Made by a program: the position numbers and the translations under genes. Shown piece after piece: positions 21,960-34,090 of a stretch of DNA of 64,000 nt; position 1 is the stretch's first letter, and each line of letters begins with the position of its first letter. This stretch comes from Dromiciops gliroides (lineage: Eukaryota; Chordata; Mammalia; Microbiotheria; Microbiotheriidae): positions 265,126,441 to 265,190,440 of the forward strand of contig NC_057862.1 in the NCBI RefSeq assembly GCF_019393635.1, in the 5' to 3' direction. The notes beneath the pieces were generated by a model. The model searched no databases. It was not told the origin of the DNA and saw only the letters and a list, made by a program, of their open reading frames with translations.

Positions 21960-23000
21960 CCCAAATCAAATCAACAAGTATTTATTAAGCACCTCCTTGC
22001 AATGTGCCAGGCACTGTGCCAAGTTCTGGAGAAACAAAGAAACCAGTCTCTGATCTAAAGAAATTCATAGTCTAATGGGGAATACAACATGAAAACAACT
22101 ATGTACAAATAAGGTATATATAGGAAAAATTGTAGATTACCTCACAGAGAAGGAACTAAAGGAAGATTAGGAAAGGCTTCTTGCATAAGGTGTGACTTTA
22201 AGATTTGAAGGAAACTAGGAGATGGAGATGAGGAGGGACAGAGTTCTAGGCATATGAAAAACACCTGGAGTTCAGAGATGGATTGTCTTATGTGAGAAAC
22301 GGCAAGAAGGCTGGTGTCTCTGAATTGCAAAGGAAGTGGGAAGGAATAAGGTATATGAAGACTGGAAAGATACACCAACCAGATTATGAAAGGCATTAAA
22401 AGTCTCTGTATTTGAGCATAGAAATAATAAGGAACTACTAGAGTTTACTCAACAAGGAAGTTAAATAGTAAGACTTATATTTTCAATGGCTCAGCTTGAC
22501 AGAGTGGAGGACAGACTAGAATGGGGAGATAATGGAACCAGAGAACAACCAGCAAGCTATCACCATAATCCAGGCAAGAAGTGAAGAGAGCCTGCAACAT
22601 GGTGGTGGTAGTCTCATAAACAAGAGGAAGAAATGACAGGGTTTGGCATCTGATTGGATAAGGGAGCTAAAAGTGAGGAATCAAGTATGACAACTACAAT
22701 GTGAGCCTAAGTGACTGGGAAGATGGTTATACCCTTGATAGTAATGGAGAAATTAGGAAAAGGGGAGAGAGAGTTTAGGGGGAAAGCTAATGAACTGAGT
22801 TTTAGATATGTTGAGTTTAAAATCTTAGAATTCGTGTTCAAGATGTCCAATAACAATTGGAGATTAAACAGATCTAAGAATTGTCATAATAGAGAAGGGA
22901 AGTGAATCCATGGGAACTAATGAGATCACCAAATGAAAAAGGATAGAAGGAAAAGAGACAAGGGCCCAGGACAGAGCCTTGGAGGACACTCAGTTAACAG
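21960..23000 (-). repeat. L2-clade LINE, antisense, long copy
   Basis: It begins AACAAGTATTTATTAAGCAC (reversed L2 3' end). It continues through TCTTGCATAAGGTGTGACTT, GAGGGACAGAGTTCTAGGCA, ATCACCATAATCCAGGCAAG and TTTTAGATATGTTGAGTTTA to AGGGCCCAGGACAGAGCCTT, an almost complete reading of antisense L2 reverse transcriptase. Confidence 0.85.
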
Positions 23001-23074
23001 ACAAGACCTATCATTTTTCTTTTGGTTAAAAGGTCATCTGATTTTCTTCAAGTGCAGGACTAACCATGTTACCT

Positions 23075-23435
23075 TACTATCTTCAATCTTCTGCAGAATT
23101 AAAGGACTTTGGCCTGAGACTTGAAGGAAACAGGGAAGGAGACAAGGAGGGAAAACAATCCAGGCATGGGAAACAGCCAGAGAAAATGGCCAGGGCCAAA
23201 AGACAGAGTATCTTGTTTGTGGAACAACCAAGAGGCCGGTATCACTAAAGTGAAGAGTCCATGGAGGGGTGTGAGGTGTAAGAAGAGTGGAAAGACAGAA
23301 AGAGACCAGTTATAGAAGGGCTTTCAAAGGATTTTATACTTAATACTGGAGGTGATAAAAAGTCACTGGAGTTTACTGAATATGGGGATGATATGGTCAG
23401 ACCTGTGCTTTAGGAAAATCTAATGACCTCTTAAT
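23075..23435 (-). repeat. L2-clade LINE, second antisense copy
   Basis: CTGAGACTTGAAGGAAACAG, CAATCCAGGCATGGGAAACA and GATATGGTCAGACCTGTGCT repeat the block seen at about 22200-22480, so this is a separate fragment. Confidence 0.8.
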
Positions 23436-23880
23436 TGCCAAATTTAATATCCTCTTCCTTCTTGACTTCTCTGGAGCCTTTGATTTTGTCATTTACCCTC
23501 TTCCCGTGGATATTCTCTCCTCTCTAGGTTTTCTTGCTACTCTTCTGGTTTTCCTCCTACCTACCTGTTTTTTCTTAGTCTCCTTTGCTGGATCTGCACC
23601 CAGGTCATGTCTGTGGGTGACCCAACAAGGCTCTGTCTTGAGCCTTCTTCTCTTTCCCAACCCTACTTTAATTCTAGTGCCTTTCCTCTATCGATCATTT
23701 CCTATTTATCCTGTATATAGCTTATTTATACATATTTTTTTCATGTTATCTTCCCCATTAGATAGGGAACTCCTTGAGATCAAAGACTGTCTCTTTTGCC
23801 TTTTTTTGCATCCCCAACACTTAGCAGAGACCTGGTACAAAGTTGGTGCTTAATAAATGCTTATGGACTAACTTTGGAAA
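23436..23880 (+). repeat. L2-clade LINE, sense, internally deleted
   Basis: TTTGCTGGATCTGCACCCAG and GACCCAACAAGGCTCTGTCT (the VTQGSVL region) pass directly to the 3' end CTTTAATTCTAGTGCC and GGTGCTTAATAAATGCTTAT. Confidence 0.85.
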
Positions 23881-24192
23881 AGAGGACAGAAGCCAGAGTT
23901 AAGAAGCAAGTGAGAGGAAAGAAAATGGAGGCATCAATTAGAGACTTCACAAGGAAATACAAAAGGGAGAAAATATAGAATGATACCTAGCAAGGAAAGA
24001 TGGATTAAATGAGAGCTTTTAGTGGATAAAACATGTGGTATTTGTAGGCTGTTGGGATAGTTAAACATTGAAGATACATAAGAAAGTGGAGATGCCTGAG
24101 GGGCATTTTCCTGGACAATATTGAATGGAATGGGAACTCTTATGAATGTAGAAAAGATTGCCCTGGCAAGGAAAAGAGCAAACTATTCCTGT
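23881..24192. other. Purine-rich stretch, unassigned
   Basis: No gene is visible. Its text resembles old LINE-derived sequence but I could not place it. Confidence 0.4.
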
Positions 24193-24823
24193 AAGAGTGA
24201 AGGACAGCTGGGGGCGGAGCCAAGATGGCGGAGGAGAGGCTGCGACTCCCACAAGCTCCAGATAAACCCGTCCATTCACGTCCAAATAATGCGGTAAAAA
24301 TCAAAACCCAGAACAGCCTAATACACATAAGAACAGAGTGAGACTGTTTCTCCACAAAAGAGGGCAATTCTGATCACCTACTGATCAGGCTGAACAGCTC
24401 AGCGCGCAGTCCGGACCCAGCCAGGGACAGTGCTTCCAACATGTCAGAGTCTTCAGCACCAGCAGCTTCTGAGGCTCCGATCACGGACTGGTGAGGGGGT
24501 TCGGAGGTAGGCCGGGGTGAAGTGGAGGCAGTATCTGCTGGAGTTGGGGCAAAGCGCCCTGGGTCTGAACCAGTGGGCTGAATCGAGTGGTGGTGGCCCA
24601 GTGGGGGAGGGGTAAAAGCACGCCAAGCTTCCGAACATAGAGAATCAGAGTTCAATCAGACTTCTGTTTCCAGGTCAAACAGAAAGCGGCTGTGATTACT
24701 CACAAGCCAGGCAGGCTGAGAAGAAGCCCAATCACCCCCTGGGCCACGCTGTAGCACCAACGGTGTGTCCGGGAAGCAGCGCTACACTTTAAGGAGTAAA
24801 AAGCCAAGAAACAGTAAGCCAGG

Positions 24824-25798
24824 ATGAGTAGGCAGAGAAAACAGAAGACCATCGAAAACTTCTTTGGGGGAAAGGTAGACCACAATACATCCTCAGAAGA
24901 AGAAGATAATAATAGGGTCAAAGCTCCAACATCCAAAGCTTCCAAGAAAAATATGAACTGGTCTCAGGCCATGGAAGCTCTCAAAAGGGACTTTGAAGAG
25001 AAAGTAGGAGAGATAGAACAAAGATGTAGAGAAAGAGAGGAAGGAATGGAAAGAGAAATGAGAGCAATGCAGGAGAGTCATGAGAAAAAAGTCAACAGTT
25101 TGAAAAGCCAAATGGAAAAGGAGATTAAAAAACTTTCTGCTGAAAATAATTGCCTAAGAATTAGGATTGAACAAATGGAAGCTAGTGAGCTTATGAGAAA
25201 CCAAGACACAGTAAAGCAAATCCAATTGAATGAAAAAATAGAAGGCAATGTGAAATATCTCCTTGGAAAAACAGCTGACCTAGAAAATAAATCTAGGAGA
25301 GATAATTTGAAAATCATTGGACTACCTGAAAACCATGACCAAAACAAGAGTTTAGACACCATCCAAAATTGCCCTGATATTCTTGAAGCAGAAGCTAAAA
25401 TAGAAATTGAAAAAATCCACCGATCACCTCCTGAAAGAGATCCCAAAAGGAAAACCTCCAGGAATATTATAGTCAAATTCCAGAACTCCCAGGTCAAGGA
25501 GAAAATATTGCAAGCAGCTAGAAAAAAGGAATTTAAATACTGTGGAGCTCCAATAAGGATAAAGCAAGATCTAGCAGCTTCTACATTAAAGGACTGGAGG
25601 GCATGGAATATGATATTCCAGAGGGCAAAGGAACTGGGACTACAGCCAAAAATCACGTACCCAGCAAAACTAAGCATCCTCTTTCAGAGGCAAACATGGA
25701 ACTTCAAGGAGAAAGAAGACTTTCAGGCATTTGTTATGAAAAGACCTGAACTGAATAGAAAATTTGACTTTCAAATACAACACCCCGGAGAAGCATAA
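24824..25798 (+). CDS. L1 ORF1 protein, open (324 aa)
   Basis: L1 ORF1p binds L1 RNA and acts as a chaperone in the ribonucleoprotein. The protein starts MSRQRKQKTIENFF. Residues about 50-150 form a charged heptad coiled coil that would trimerise. An RNA-recognition domain starts near SRRDNLKIIGLPENHD (about 160-175). The C-terminal domain carries KILQAARKKEFKYCG, DLAASTLKDWRAWNMIF and ITYPAKLS. Compared with the copy at 3056-3990 it has a small in-frame loss of about 6 residues after SLDTI. There are no stops, which implies a young insertion or constraint. No ORF2 follows, so the element would depend on another L1 for reverse transcriptase. It is in sense to its L1 and antisense to TEDC1. 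Confidence 0.9.
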   Translation: MSRQRKQKTIENFFGGKVDHNTSSEEEDNNRVKAPTSKASKKNMNWSQAMEALKRDFEEKVGEIEQRCREREEGMEREMRAMQESHEKKVNSLKSQMEKEIKKLSAENNCLRIRIEQMEASELMRNQDTVKQIQLNEKIEGNVKYLLGKTADLENKSRRDNLKIIGLPENHDQNKSLDTIQNCPDILEAEAKIEIEKIHRSPPERDPKRKTSRNIIVKFQNSQVKEKILQAARKKEFKYCGAPIRIKQDLAASTLKDWRAWNMIFQRAKELGLQPKITYPAKLSILFQRQTWNFKEKEDFQAFVMKRPELNRKFDFQIQHPGEA

Positions 25799-27003
25799 AA
25801 AGATAAACAGGAAAAAGACTTCATGAGGGATATTAAAAGATCAAACTGTTAACATTCCTATATGGGAAGATAATACAGAGGACACAGGTCTGAACTGAAT
25901 ACGAAGGGAAGTTATGTTTTGTTCTTTGTGGGGTGTCTTATGTATGGGGCCGGATTTGGGCTTGGGGCCTCCTGGGTCCAGGGCTGGTGCATTGTCCACT
26001 GTGCCACCTAACTAACCCATAATGACATCCTTAAAATAGGGTTGAGGTGTAGGAGAAATAGACTGGGGGAGGGGGAAGGGGAGAGATGGTCTGGGGAGAG
26101 GTTATTCATATGAAGGAAACAAGAAAAAAGCTTATGGAGGGGAGGGGAAGAGGGGGAAGGAATTGGGGAGTGATTGAACCTTAATATCATCAGAATTGAC
26201 TCAAAGAAGGACTAACATACATACTCAAGTGGGTATAGTAATATATTTTGCCCTGAGGGAGGGGGGGGAGATAAGGGGGGAAGGGGAAGGAGGGAAGGGC
26301 AGATTCTGGGAGAGAGTAGTAAAAAGCAAAATACTTTCAAGGAAGGTGAAGACGTTCTGCATAACGGCACAAGTATGAAATATTGAATTGCTTGATTTCA
26401 TAGGGAGGGTTGAGGAGAGAGGGAGGAAGAAAATTTGGAACATAGAATTAGCTCAAAGACCTTAAACTCATCAGAGTTGGCTCATGGAGGGAATAACATT
26501 CACACCCAGTTGGGAGGAGTAATCTATTTAACCTTACAGGAAAGTATGAGGGGAAGAGGATAAGGAAGGAAGGGTGGAAAAAAAGGGAGTGTAGAGTAGG
26601 GGAGGGGACAGTCAGAAGTAAAATACTTTTGAGGAGGAATAGTTTAAAAGAAGATAGAAAATAGAGTAAATATCATGGGAAGGGAATAGGATGGAGGGAA
26701 ATAGTTATGATGACTTTGCTGGGCTAATACGAAGAAAATTCTTTGTCAAGTTTAAGGTACATTATTTAGGGTATGATGAACAGGATACTATTAGAAAAAC
26801 CTGGAAAGACCTACATGAACTGAAGCAGAGTGAAATGCACTGTATACAAAATAACAGCAATAGTGTAAAATGATCTGCTGGGAAGCATGTGGTTATTTTC
26901 AGCAAGGCAATGGTCCAATATAACCCTGAAGGACTATGAAAATGGCAACCCATCTACAGAGAAAGAAGTGATAGTATCTGAAATAGTTGGAAACACATTT
27001 TTT

Positions 27004-27167
27004 TTTCTTTTCTCTCTTTTTTTTCTTTTTTGGTGAGGCAATTGGGGTTGGGTGGCTTGCCTGGGGTCATGTGGCTGGTGGGTGTTGGGTGTGTGGGGCT
27101 AGATTTGGGCTCGGGTGCTCCTGGTTCCAGGGCTGGTGCTCTGTCTGCTGCACCACCTAGCTGCCCC
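27004..27167 (-). repeat. CORE-SINE with heavy A-to-G change on the plus strand
   Basis: Inserted in the L1 3' UTR with the duplication TGGAAACACATTTTTT (26988-27003 and 27168-27183). Against other antisense copies it has about 18 A-to-G differences on the plus strand, for example GGTTGGGTGGCTTGCC where others have GGTTAAGTGACTTGCC. C-to-T changes are fewer (about 7) and G-to-A are rare. Confidence 0.85.
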
Positions 27168-27462
27168 TGGAAACACATTTTTTAAAAAAATGTTTTTTCT
27201 CTTTGACAATTCCTCAGTCTGAAGTTTTGGGAGTTTTTTGACTGTTTTTTCCTCACAACCTAGCTAATGTGGGAATGTTTTCCATGACTACTCATGTATA
27301 ATTTATTTTGAAATGCTTGAGTTCTAGTGGGTGGGGGTGGGAATAGAGGAGGAAGAGAAGTTGGAACAATTTTTTTTTTAATTGATGTTAAAATTTGTTT
27401 TTACATATATTTTGGAAAATAAAATTCTATTCTAAAAAAAAAAAAAAAAAGAGTGAAGGACA

Positions 27463-27652
27463 TAGGGGCAGCTAGATGGCGCAGTGGATAGAGCACCGGC
27501 CCTGGAGTCAGGAGTACCTGAGTTCAAATCCAGCCTCAGACACTTAATACTTACTAGCTGTGTGACCCTGGGAAAGTCACTTAACTCCCATTGCCTCACT
27601 AAAAAAAAATTAAATTAAATTTAAAAATTTAAAAAAATAAAAAATTTTTTAA
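27463..27652 (+). repeat. tRNA-headed CORE-SINE, second insertion at one site
   Basis: Complete copy with a long A/T tail. GAGTGAAGGACAT lies on both sides (27451 and 27655), the same sequence used by the L1 at 24207. Confidence 0.9.
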
Positions 27653-27668
27653 AAGAGTGAAGGACATA

Positions 27669-27813
27669 TGGGGCAGTTAGGTGGCGTAGTGGATAAAGCA
27701 CCAGCCCTGGATTCAGGAGTACCTGAGTTCGAATCCAGCCTCAGATACTTGACACTTACTAGCTGTGTGACCGTGGGCAAGTCACTTAACCCCCACTGCC
27801 CTGCAAAAAAAAA
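27669..27813 (+). repeat. tRNA-headed CORE-SINE, third insertion at one site
   Basis: Complete copy. GAGTGAAGGACATAT precedes it and GAGTGAAGGATATAG follows at 27815. Confidence 0.9.
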
Positions 27814-28009
27814 AGAGTGAAGGATATAGTAAGTGAAAGCATCTGAGTGATGTAAAATGAAGAGGAAAGGAGAAGATGGACTTCTCAGCAAATGGTCTCA
27901 ACTTTCTTCAGTGAGATATGAGGCAAGGTTCTCAGCTGAAAGGACTTGGGGCAGAAGAGTCACAGAAAGTTTGAGGAGCAATGAAAAAGTTTGAAAAAGC
28001 CTCTGTGGT

Positions 28010-28319
28010 AGGGGCGGCTAGGTGGTGCAGTGGACAGAGCACCAGCCCTGGATTCAGGAGGACCTGAGCTCAAAACCTGGTCTCAGACACTTGACACTTA
28101 CCAGCTGTGTGACCCTGGGCAAGTCACTTAACCCCAATTGCCTCACCCCAAAAAAAAAAAAAAAGCCATTACATTTGGGGCAGCTAGGTGGCACAGTGGA
28201 TAGAGCACCGGCCCTGAATTCCAGAGGACCTGAGTTCAAATCCGGCCTCAGACACTTATCACTTACTAGCTATGTGACCCTGGGAAAGTCACTTAACCCC
28301 AAATGCCTCACCCAAAAAA
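28010..28319 (+). repeat. Two tandem CORE-SINEs within one target duplication
   Basis: The first SINE is about 28011-28163 and the second about 28176-28319, with a 12-bp spacer GCCATTACATTT. One duplication, AAAAAGCCTCTGTGGT, flanks the pair (27994-28009 and 28320-28335). Confidence 0.88.
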
Positions 28320-28479
28320 AAAAAGCCTCTGTGGTGAGTAAACTGATTACGGAGTAAAAAGGAATAGTGAAACAGATAAGAAAATGAATAGAAAGCAATA
28401 TCACAAAAACCTAGAGAAGAGAGTTATCTAGAAGGAGACAGTGATTGGTCAAGTCCAGAAAAACAAAAATTAAAATAAA

Positions 28480-28650
28480 AAATTATTTAAGAATAAAGGA
28501 AAATAGTATAACATATTGAATTGCTTGAGATCTTAAGGGGGCGGGGAGAGAGGGAGGAGGAGAATCTGGAACACAAAGTTTTAAAAAATTGATGTAAAAT
28601 TTGTTTTTACATGTAATTTGGGAAAATAAAATTCTAAAGAATAAAGGAAT
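28480..28650 (+). repeat. L1 3' UTR fragment
   Basis: TATTGAATTGCTTGAGATCT, GAATCTGGAACACAAAGTTT and AAATTTGTTTTTACATGTAA are the terminal L1 3' UTR. It lies just downstream of TEDC1 exon 4. Confidence 0.7.
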
Positions 28651-28700
28651 ATATAGGAAGAAGCTAACATAAGGTGAGTCATACAGAGACTAATCCTTAC

Positions 28701-28853
28701 CTTATTCAAGAGGGTGCATTGTTCTTGCTGGCTGGCATACAAACTCCGCCACTGGAAACGCAGTTTCCCAAGCAGCCACTGAATATAATGAATGTCTACC
28801 CTTCCCTTAGGTCCAAGGGCCAATGGGACTGGATAGCTGGCCAAGTCCTTACA
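28701..28853 (-). CDS. TEDC1: TEDC1 coding exon 4
   Basis: 153 nt, 51 codons, phase 0 at both ends. The acceptor is ATGTTTTCAG|TGT at 28853 and the donor AAG|GTAAGG at 28701/28700 is close to consensus. The peptide starts CKDLASYPV, contains VDIHYIQWLLGKLRFQWR and ends SQQEQCTLLNK. Human TEDC1 has the same order: VDVRHVQWLMGKLRFRWR, then SQQEQCALLSK. The exon is basic and probably helical. It is the most convincing identity marker of the gene. A CA repeat and unique intron 3 sequence follow at higher coordinates. Confidence 0.95.
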
Positions 28854-28943
28854 CTGAAAACATATCAGATTTGTTTCTCAAGAAAATATCACATTAATCA
28901 TGCTCTTTCACAATATATTAATAAATGCACATGTATACATACA

Positions 28944-28945
28944 CA

Positions 28946-28998
<53 letters not shown>
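28944..28998. repeat. (CA)n microsatellite
   Basis: A CA run of roughly 25 units, 90 bp into intron 3 from exon 4. Confidence 0.95.
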
Positions 28999-29320
28999 AT
29001 ACACACACTCTAACTCCTGCAGGTAGTAACTACAAACAGTGACAAGCCCCTTGCCCACTCAACCCAACCAGACTATGTCTCCAACCATATTCCCCAACCA
29101 CCTTGTCCTCCCCCGAAAGTAACAGCCTCAAGAAACTCTCAAAGCTCAACCCCATTCAGGATACCCACTCAGCAACCCTAATTGTGCATAGAAATTGCTG
29201 TACTTTAGCCACTCTTCAGTATGCTCCATCCACACATCAGGTAATAAGTCACCCTTGAAACTCAGTCCTACTCTGTACATATCCCCTAACTATGTAAATA
29301 AAGCTCTTACAATTCAGCTT
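28999..29320. other. Intron 3 sequence without recognised features
   Basis: C-rich and apparently single-copy. No exon-like frame with splice borders was seen. Confidence 0.5.
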
Positions 29321-29321
29321 T

Positions 29322-29735
29322 AGTGACAGAGAAAATCAAAACACAAACTCAGAAGACAATAAAGTCAAAACTGCTACATACCAAAATCTCAAAGAAAAAT
29401 GTGAATTGGTCTCAGACCCAAAAAGAATTCCTGGAGGTCCTCCAAAAGAATTTTAAAAATCAAATAAGAGAAGTAGAGGGAAAATTAGGAAAAGAAATCA
29501 GAGTAATGCAAGAAAATAATGGAAAAAAAAGTTGGGGTGGCGCACCAGTCCTGGATTCAGGAGGACCTGAGTTCAAATCTGACCTCAGACACTTGACACA
29601 TGCTAGCTGTGGGACCCTGGGCAAGTCACTTAACCCTCATTGCCCCACCAAAAAAAAAAAAAGAGAAAGAAAAAAGTTTTGTAAAGGAGACACACAAAGA
29701 TCCTTTAGAAAATATTAAAGGCAATAGGAAGACCC
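29322..29735 (+). repeat. L1 ORF1 fragment with a truncated SINE
   Basis: AAATGTGAATTGGTCTCAGA and GTAGAGGGAAAATTAGGAAA match the ORF1 N-terminal and coiled-coil region. A 5'-truncated CORE-SINE is inserted at about 29535-29668. Confidence 0.8.
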
Positions 29736-29739
29736 TCCC

Positions 29740-31146
<1,407 letters not shown>

Positions 31147-31149
31147 AGA

Positions 31150-31560
31150 ATGAATATTATGAGGTGAACTTTTATCAAAGAGGAGTTGAGAGACATGACT
31201 TTGATTTTGTCAGCACTCTCTGATCATGCCACCTCCAGGAATCCATACAAAAGAATCTATTTTCCACCTAGTCCTACCTGGTAGAGCTAGAGTAAGAATT
31301 CCACTTAGATAAAATGGTGTGGGTGGGGTAAATTCTTTGGGCGATGTCAGAAATGTCCTTGAAACACCTGGCTTTGAATATTTAAGCAAAAAAGAGAGAC
31401 TTTTTGGGTCCTGAATATAAAAGTCATTATTAATATAATAACGAAATAATTTTTTTCTCAAATATTGTCTTCCTTCATGTCCTTTGAAGTTAGTTTGGGT
31501 ATTTATAATAGTCAAAATGACTTAATCCCTCAGAGTTGTTCTTGAAACAGCATTTCTATG
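31150..31560. other. Intron 3 sequence without recognised features
   Basis: AT-rich, apparently single-copy. No coding signal was seen on either strand. Confidence 0.5.
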
Positions 31561-31589
31561 ACTACACACAACATTCTCTTATTTCTTTT

Positions 31590-32025
31590 TAAAATTTTTT
31601 TAAGGTAGTGAACATTTTTATTTATAGTTTTGGGTTCCAGTTTTTATCCCTTCCCTCCCTCCCCTCCCCCTTCCCTGAGGGTAGTCAGGTGTGGGTTGTG
31701 CATGTGCGATTGTGTGGAGCATTGCCATACTGGTCATTTTGTATGGGCAGACTTGAATGGAAAAGAAGGTGAGGAAAAGTAAAAGGTGACATGTTTCGGT
31801 CTGTGCTCAATCAGTATCAGTTCTTTGGAGGTAAATAGTGTGTTTCGTCAGTGGTCCTTTGGGATTGTCTTGGATTGATGTATTGTTGAGAACAGTTGGG
31901 TCATTCACAGTTTTTCACAATGTTGCTATCTTTGTACACAGCGTTCTCTTGGTTCTGTTCACTTCACTGTACATGACTTCATACAGGTCTTTCCAGGCCT
32001 TTCTGAAATCATTCTTAAAGCATGC
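31590..32025 (-). repeat. L1 3' end, antisense, A-to-G enriched on plus strand
   Basis: The order matches the antisense copies at 10575-11130 and 59395-59770. However, the plus strand shows many A-to-G changes, for example GCGATTGTGTGGAGCATT versus GCAATTATGTAAAACATT. Confidence 0.8.
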
Positions 32026-32289
32026 TATTTTTCACTTTTTTTTGGGGGGGGAAGCATTCAATGTTTGGGGTGGGGGTGGGGGAGTGTCTTTTGGTTGCCA
32101 AGAGAGACCTTTGACAATCAATTTAATGATTATATGCTAGCCTAATTAAGAGATTGATCATTGAATATGAGAAAATTTCTCAAGAAATTTTCATTCATAA
32201 CATCTGCATTTACCAGGTCTTCTAGACGAAGACCTGATAAATATATATATATATATGTATCAAATGATTTTACATACATAATACATGTT

Positions 32290-32490
32290 TGTTTCTAATG
32301 GAACCCCTTCAGGTGAGGGCAGAGACAAGGAAGGAAAGAATAAAGAAATTTACATGATAACTTTGTTATATTTTTAAAAGGTATAGAAAGCTATACCTTT
32401 TAACATGTTTGCAGTTTCATGTACAGTTCTCTTCTTTCTACTATGCTATGGAAAGCTTGTTTTATTTCATAAATTAAAAGAAAAGGATGG
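32290..32490 (+). repeat. L1 3' UTR, second subfamily
   Basis: ATGGAAAGCTTGTTTTATTT and its upstream text match 15945-16120. Confidence 0.65.
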
Positions 32491-32534
32491 CAGAGGATAA
32501 GATGTCATTGAAGCATAGGAGATGGAGGATACAA

Positions 32535-33060
32535 GGGGCTGATGGATTGGGGAATGTTTAAATATGCTGTAGTATATGATTTTGATGGAATATTATTGTG
32601 CTATAAGAAATGACAAGCAGGATGAGGAGAGGCCTGGAGAAACTTGTGTGGACTGATATGTAGTGATGTGAAAGGAGTCAGGAGAATGTTGTGCAGTGAG
32701 GCCATGTTACATGAATGAAGAACTGTGGGTGCCTTGGCTGTTCTCAGCAATGCAGTGATCCTACAGTCATGGAGGACTAGTGGTGAGGCTTACTGTCCAC
32801 CTCCAAAGAAAGAGCTGGTATTGACTGAACGCATGCTATTTTTCATTCTTTTTTTTTTCTTTTTAATTTTACTCAGGTTTTCTTGTGGGAGATGGCTGGT
32901 GTGGTGGTGTTTTACATGATCAAGCATGAATAGCCTATGTCTGGTTGTGTAATGCCTGTGGGGGGGGGCGCGGAGTGGGGCAAAGAAGGATACAGTTTGG
33001 AACTCGAAACTTAAATGGGGGTGTTTATTATTTTTAAAAATGGGTTGATGGGGTATAATC
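32535..33060 (+). repeat. L1 3' end, sense, A-to-G enriched on plus strand
   Basis: Sense counterpart of 31590-32025. Differences such as GGGTGCCTTGGCTGTTCTCA versus GAATGACTTAGCTATTCTCA are again mostly A-to-G on the plus strand. Confidence 0.8.
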
Positions 33061-33159
33061 CACAGGATCACAGAGAGTGAGACATAACTGGAAGACACAA
33101 TAAAAATAATAGCATTAACCCCTAGAAATCATTAATTGGATGATAGTTTCTCAAAAGTC

Positions 33160-33770
33160 TCTGTATAAGAAAAAATAGAGAAAATAAGGCAAAGAATTAG
33201 AAATCGAGCAGATGCCCATCAATTAGGGAATAGCTGAACATGTTATGGCATGTGAATGTAATGAATTACTATTGTGCTGTAAGAAAAGACAAGCATGCAG
33301 ATTTCAAAAAGACCTGGACTTACATGAACTGATGCTGAGTAAAGTGAGCAGAATCAAGAGAACATTGTACACAGTAACAGCAACACTAAGTAATGATCAA
33401 CTGTGACAGATTTAATTCTTCTCAGCAATACAATAATCCAAGACAGTTCCAAAAGACTCACAATGGAAAATGCTATCCACATCCAGAAAAAGAACTATGG
33501 AGTCTGAATGCAGATTGAAGCACACTATCTTGAATTTTTTTTTTAATTTCTTCTTTCCTGTGTTTTTTCCCTTTTGTTCTGATTCTTCTCTCATAACATG
33601 ATTAATGTGGAAACATGTTCAACATGATTATATGTATGTCAGACTGCTTATTTGGGGAGGGGGGAGGAAGGGAGAAAAATTTGGAACTCAAAATCTTAGA
33701 AAAATGAATGTTGAAAAATATATTTATATGGAAAAAATTTTCTTTAAAAATTTTCTTTAAAAAAAAAAGT
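33160..33770 (+). repeat. L1 3' end
   Basis: GCCCATCAATTAGGGAATAG, ACATTGTACACAGTAACAGC and AAAATGCTATCCACATCCAG, ending in an A-rich tail. Confidence 0.85.
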
Positions 33771-34090
33771 AAGTAACAAATTTAAAAAACAGAATAGACC
33801 ACTAAAGAAAAGAGCTCCTTAAAAAGTAGAATTGGCCAAATGGAAAAGGAGGTACAAAAATTCACTGGAGAAAATAATTCTTTAAAAATTAGAATTGGGC
33901 AAATGGAAACTAATGACTCCATGAGACCTCAAGAAACAATAAAACAAAGTCAAAATAATGAAAAAATAAAAGAAAATGTGGACTACACAAGAAAAACAAC
34001 CAACCTATAAAACAGATCAAGGAGAGATAATTTCAGAATTATTTGACTACCTGAAAGTCATGATCAAAATTAAAACTGCCCTGATATCTT

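Larger units (their letters stand above)
24207..27448 (+). repeat. ORF2-less L1 (HAL1-like) copy 2, with 5' end
   Basis: The copy begins with the L1 5' terminus GGGGCGGAGCCAAGATGGCG. It has a leader, an open ORF1 (24824-25798), a purine-rich spacer with an antisense SINE remnant (25925-26020) and the repeated CATCAGARTTGGCTCA motif, then goes near 26760 to the last ORF2 codons (AGAAAAACCTGGAAAGACCT) and a 3' UTR with an A-tail. The duplication AGAGTGAAGGACA flanks it (24194 and 27450). It lacks about 3 kb of ORF2, as does the copy at 2362-5249. A SINE at 27004-27167 was inserted later. Confidence 0.85.

Noticed and set aside
28674-29042. 122-codon plus-strand open frame
   Set aside because: Antisense to TEDC1 exon 4 and extended by the CA repeat.
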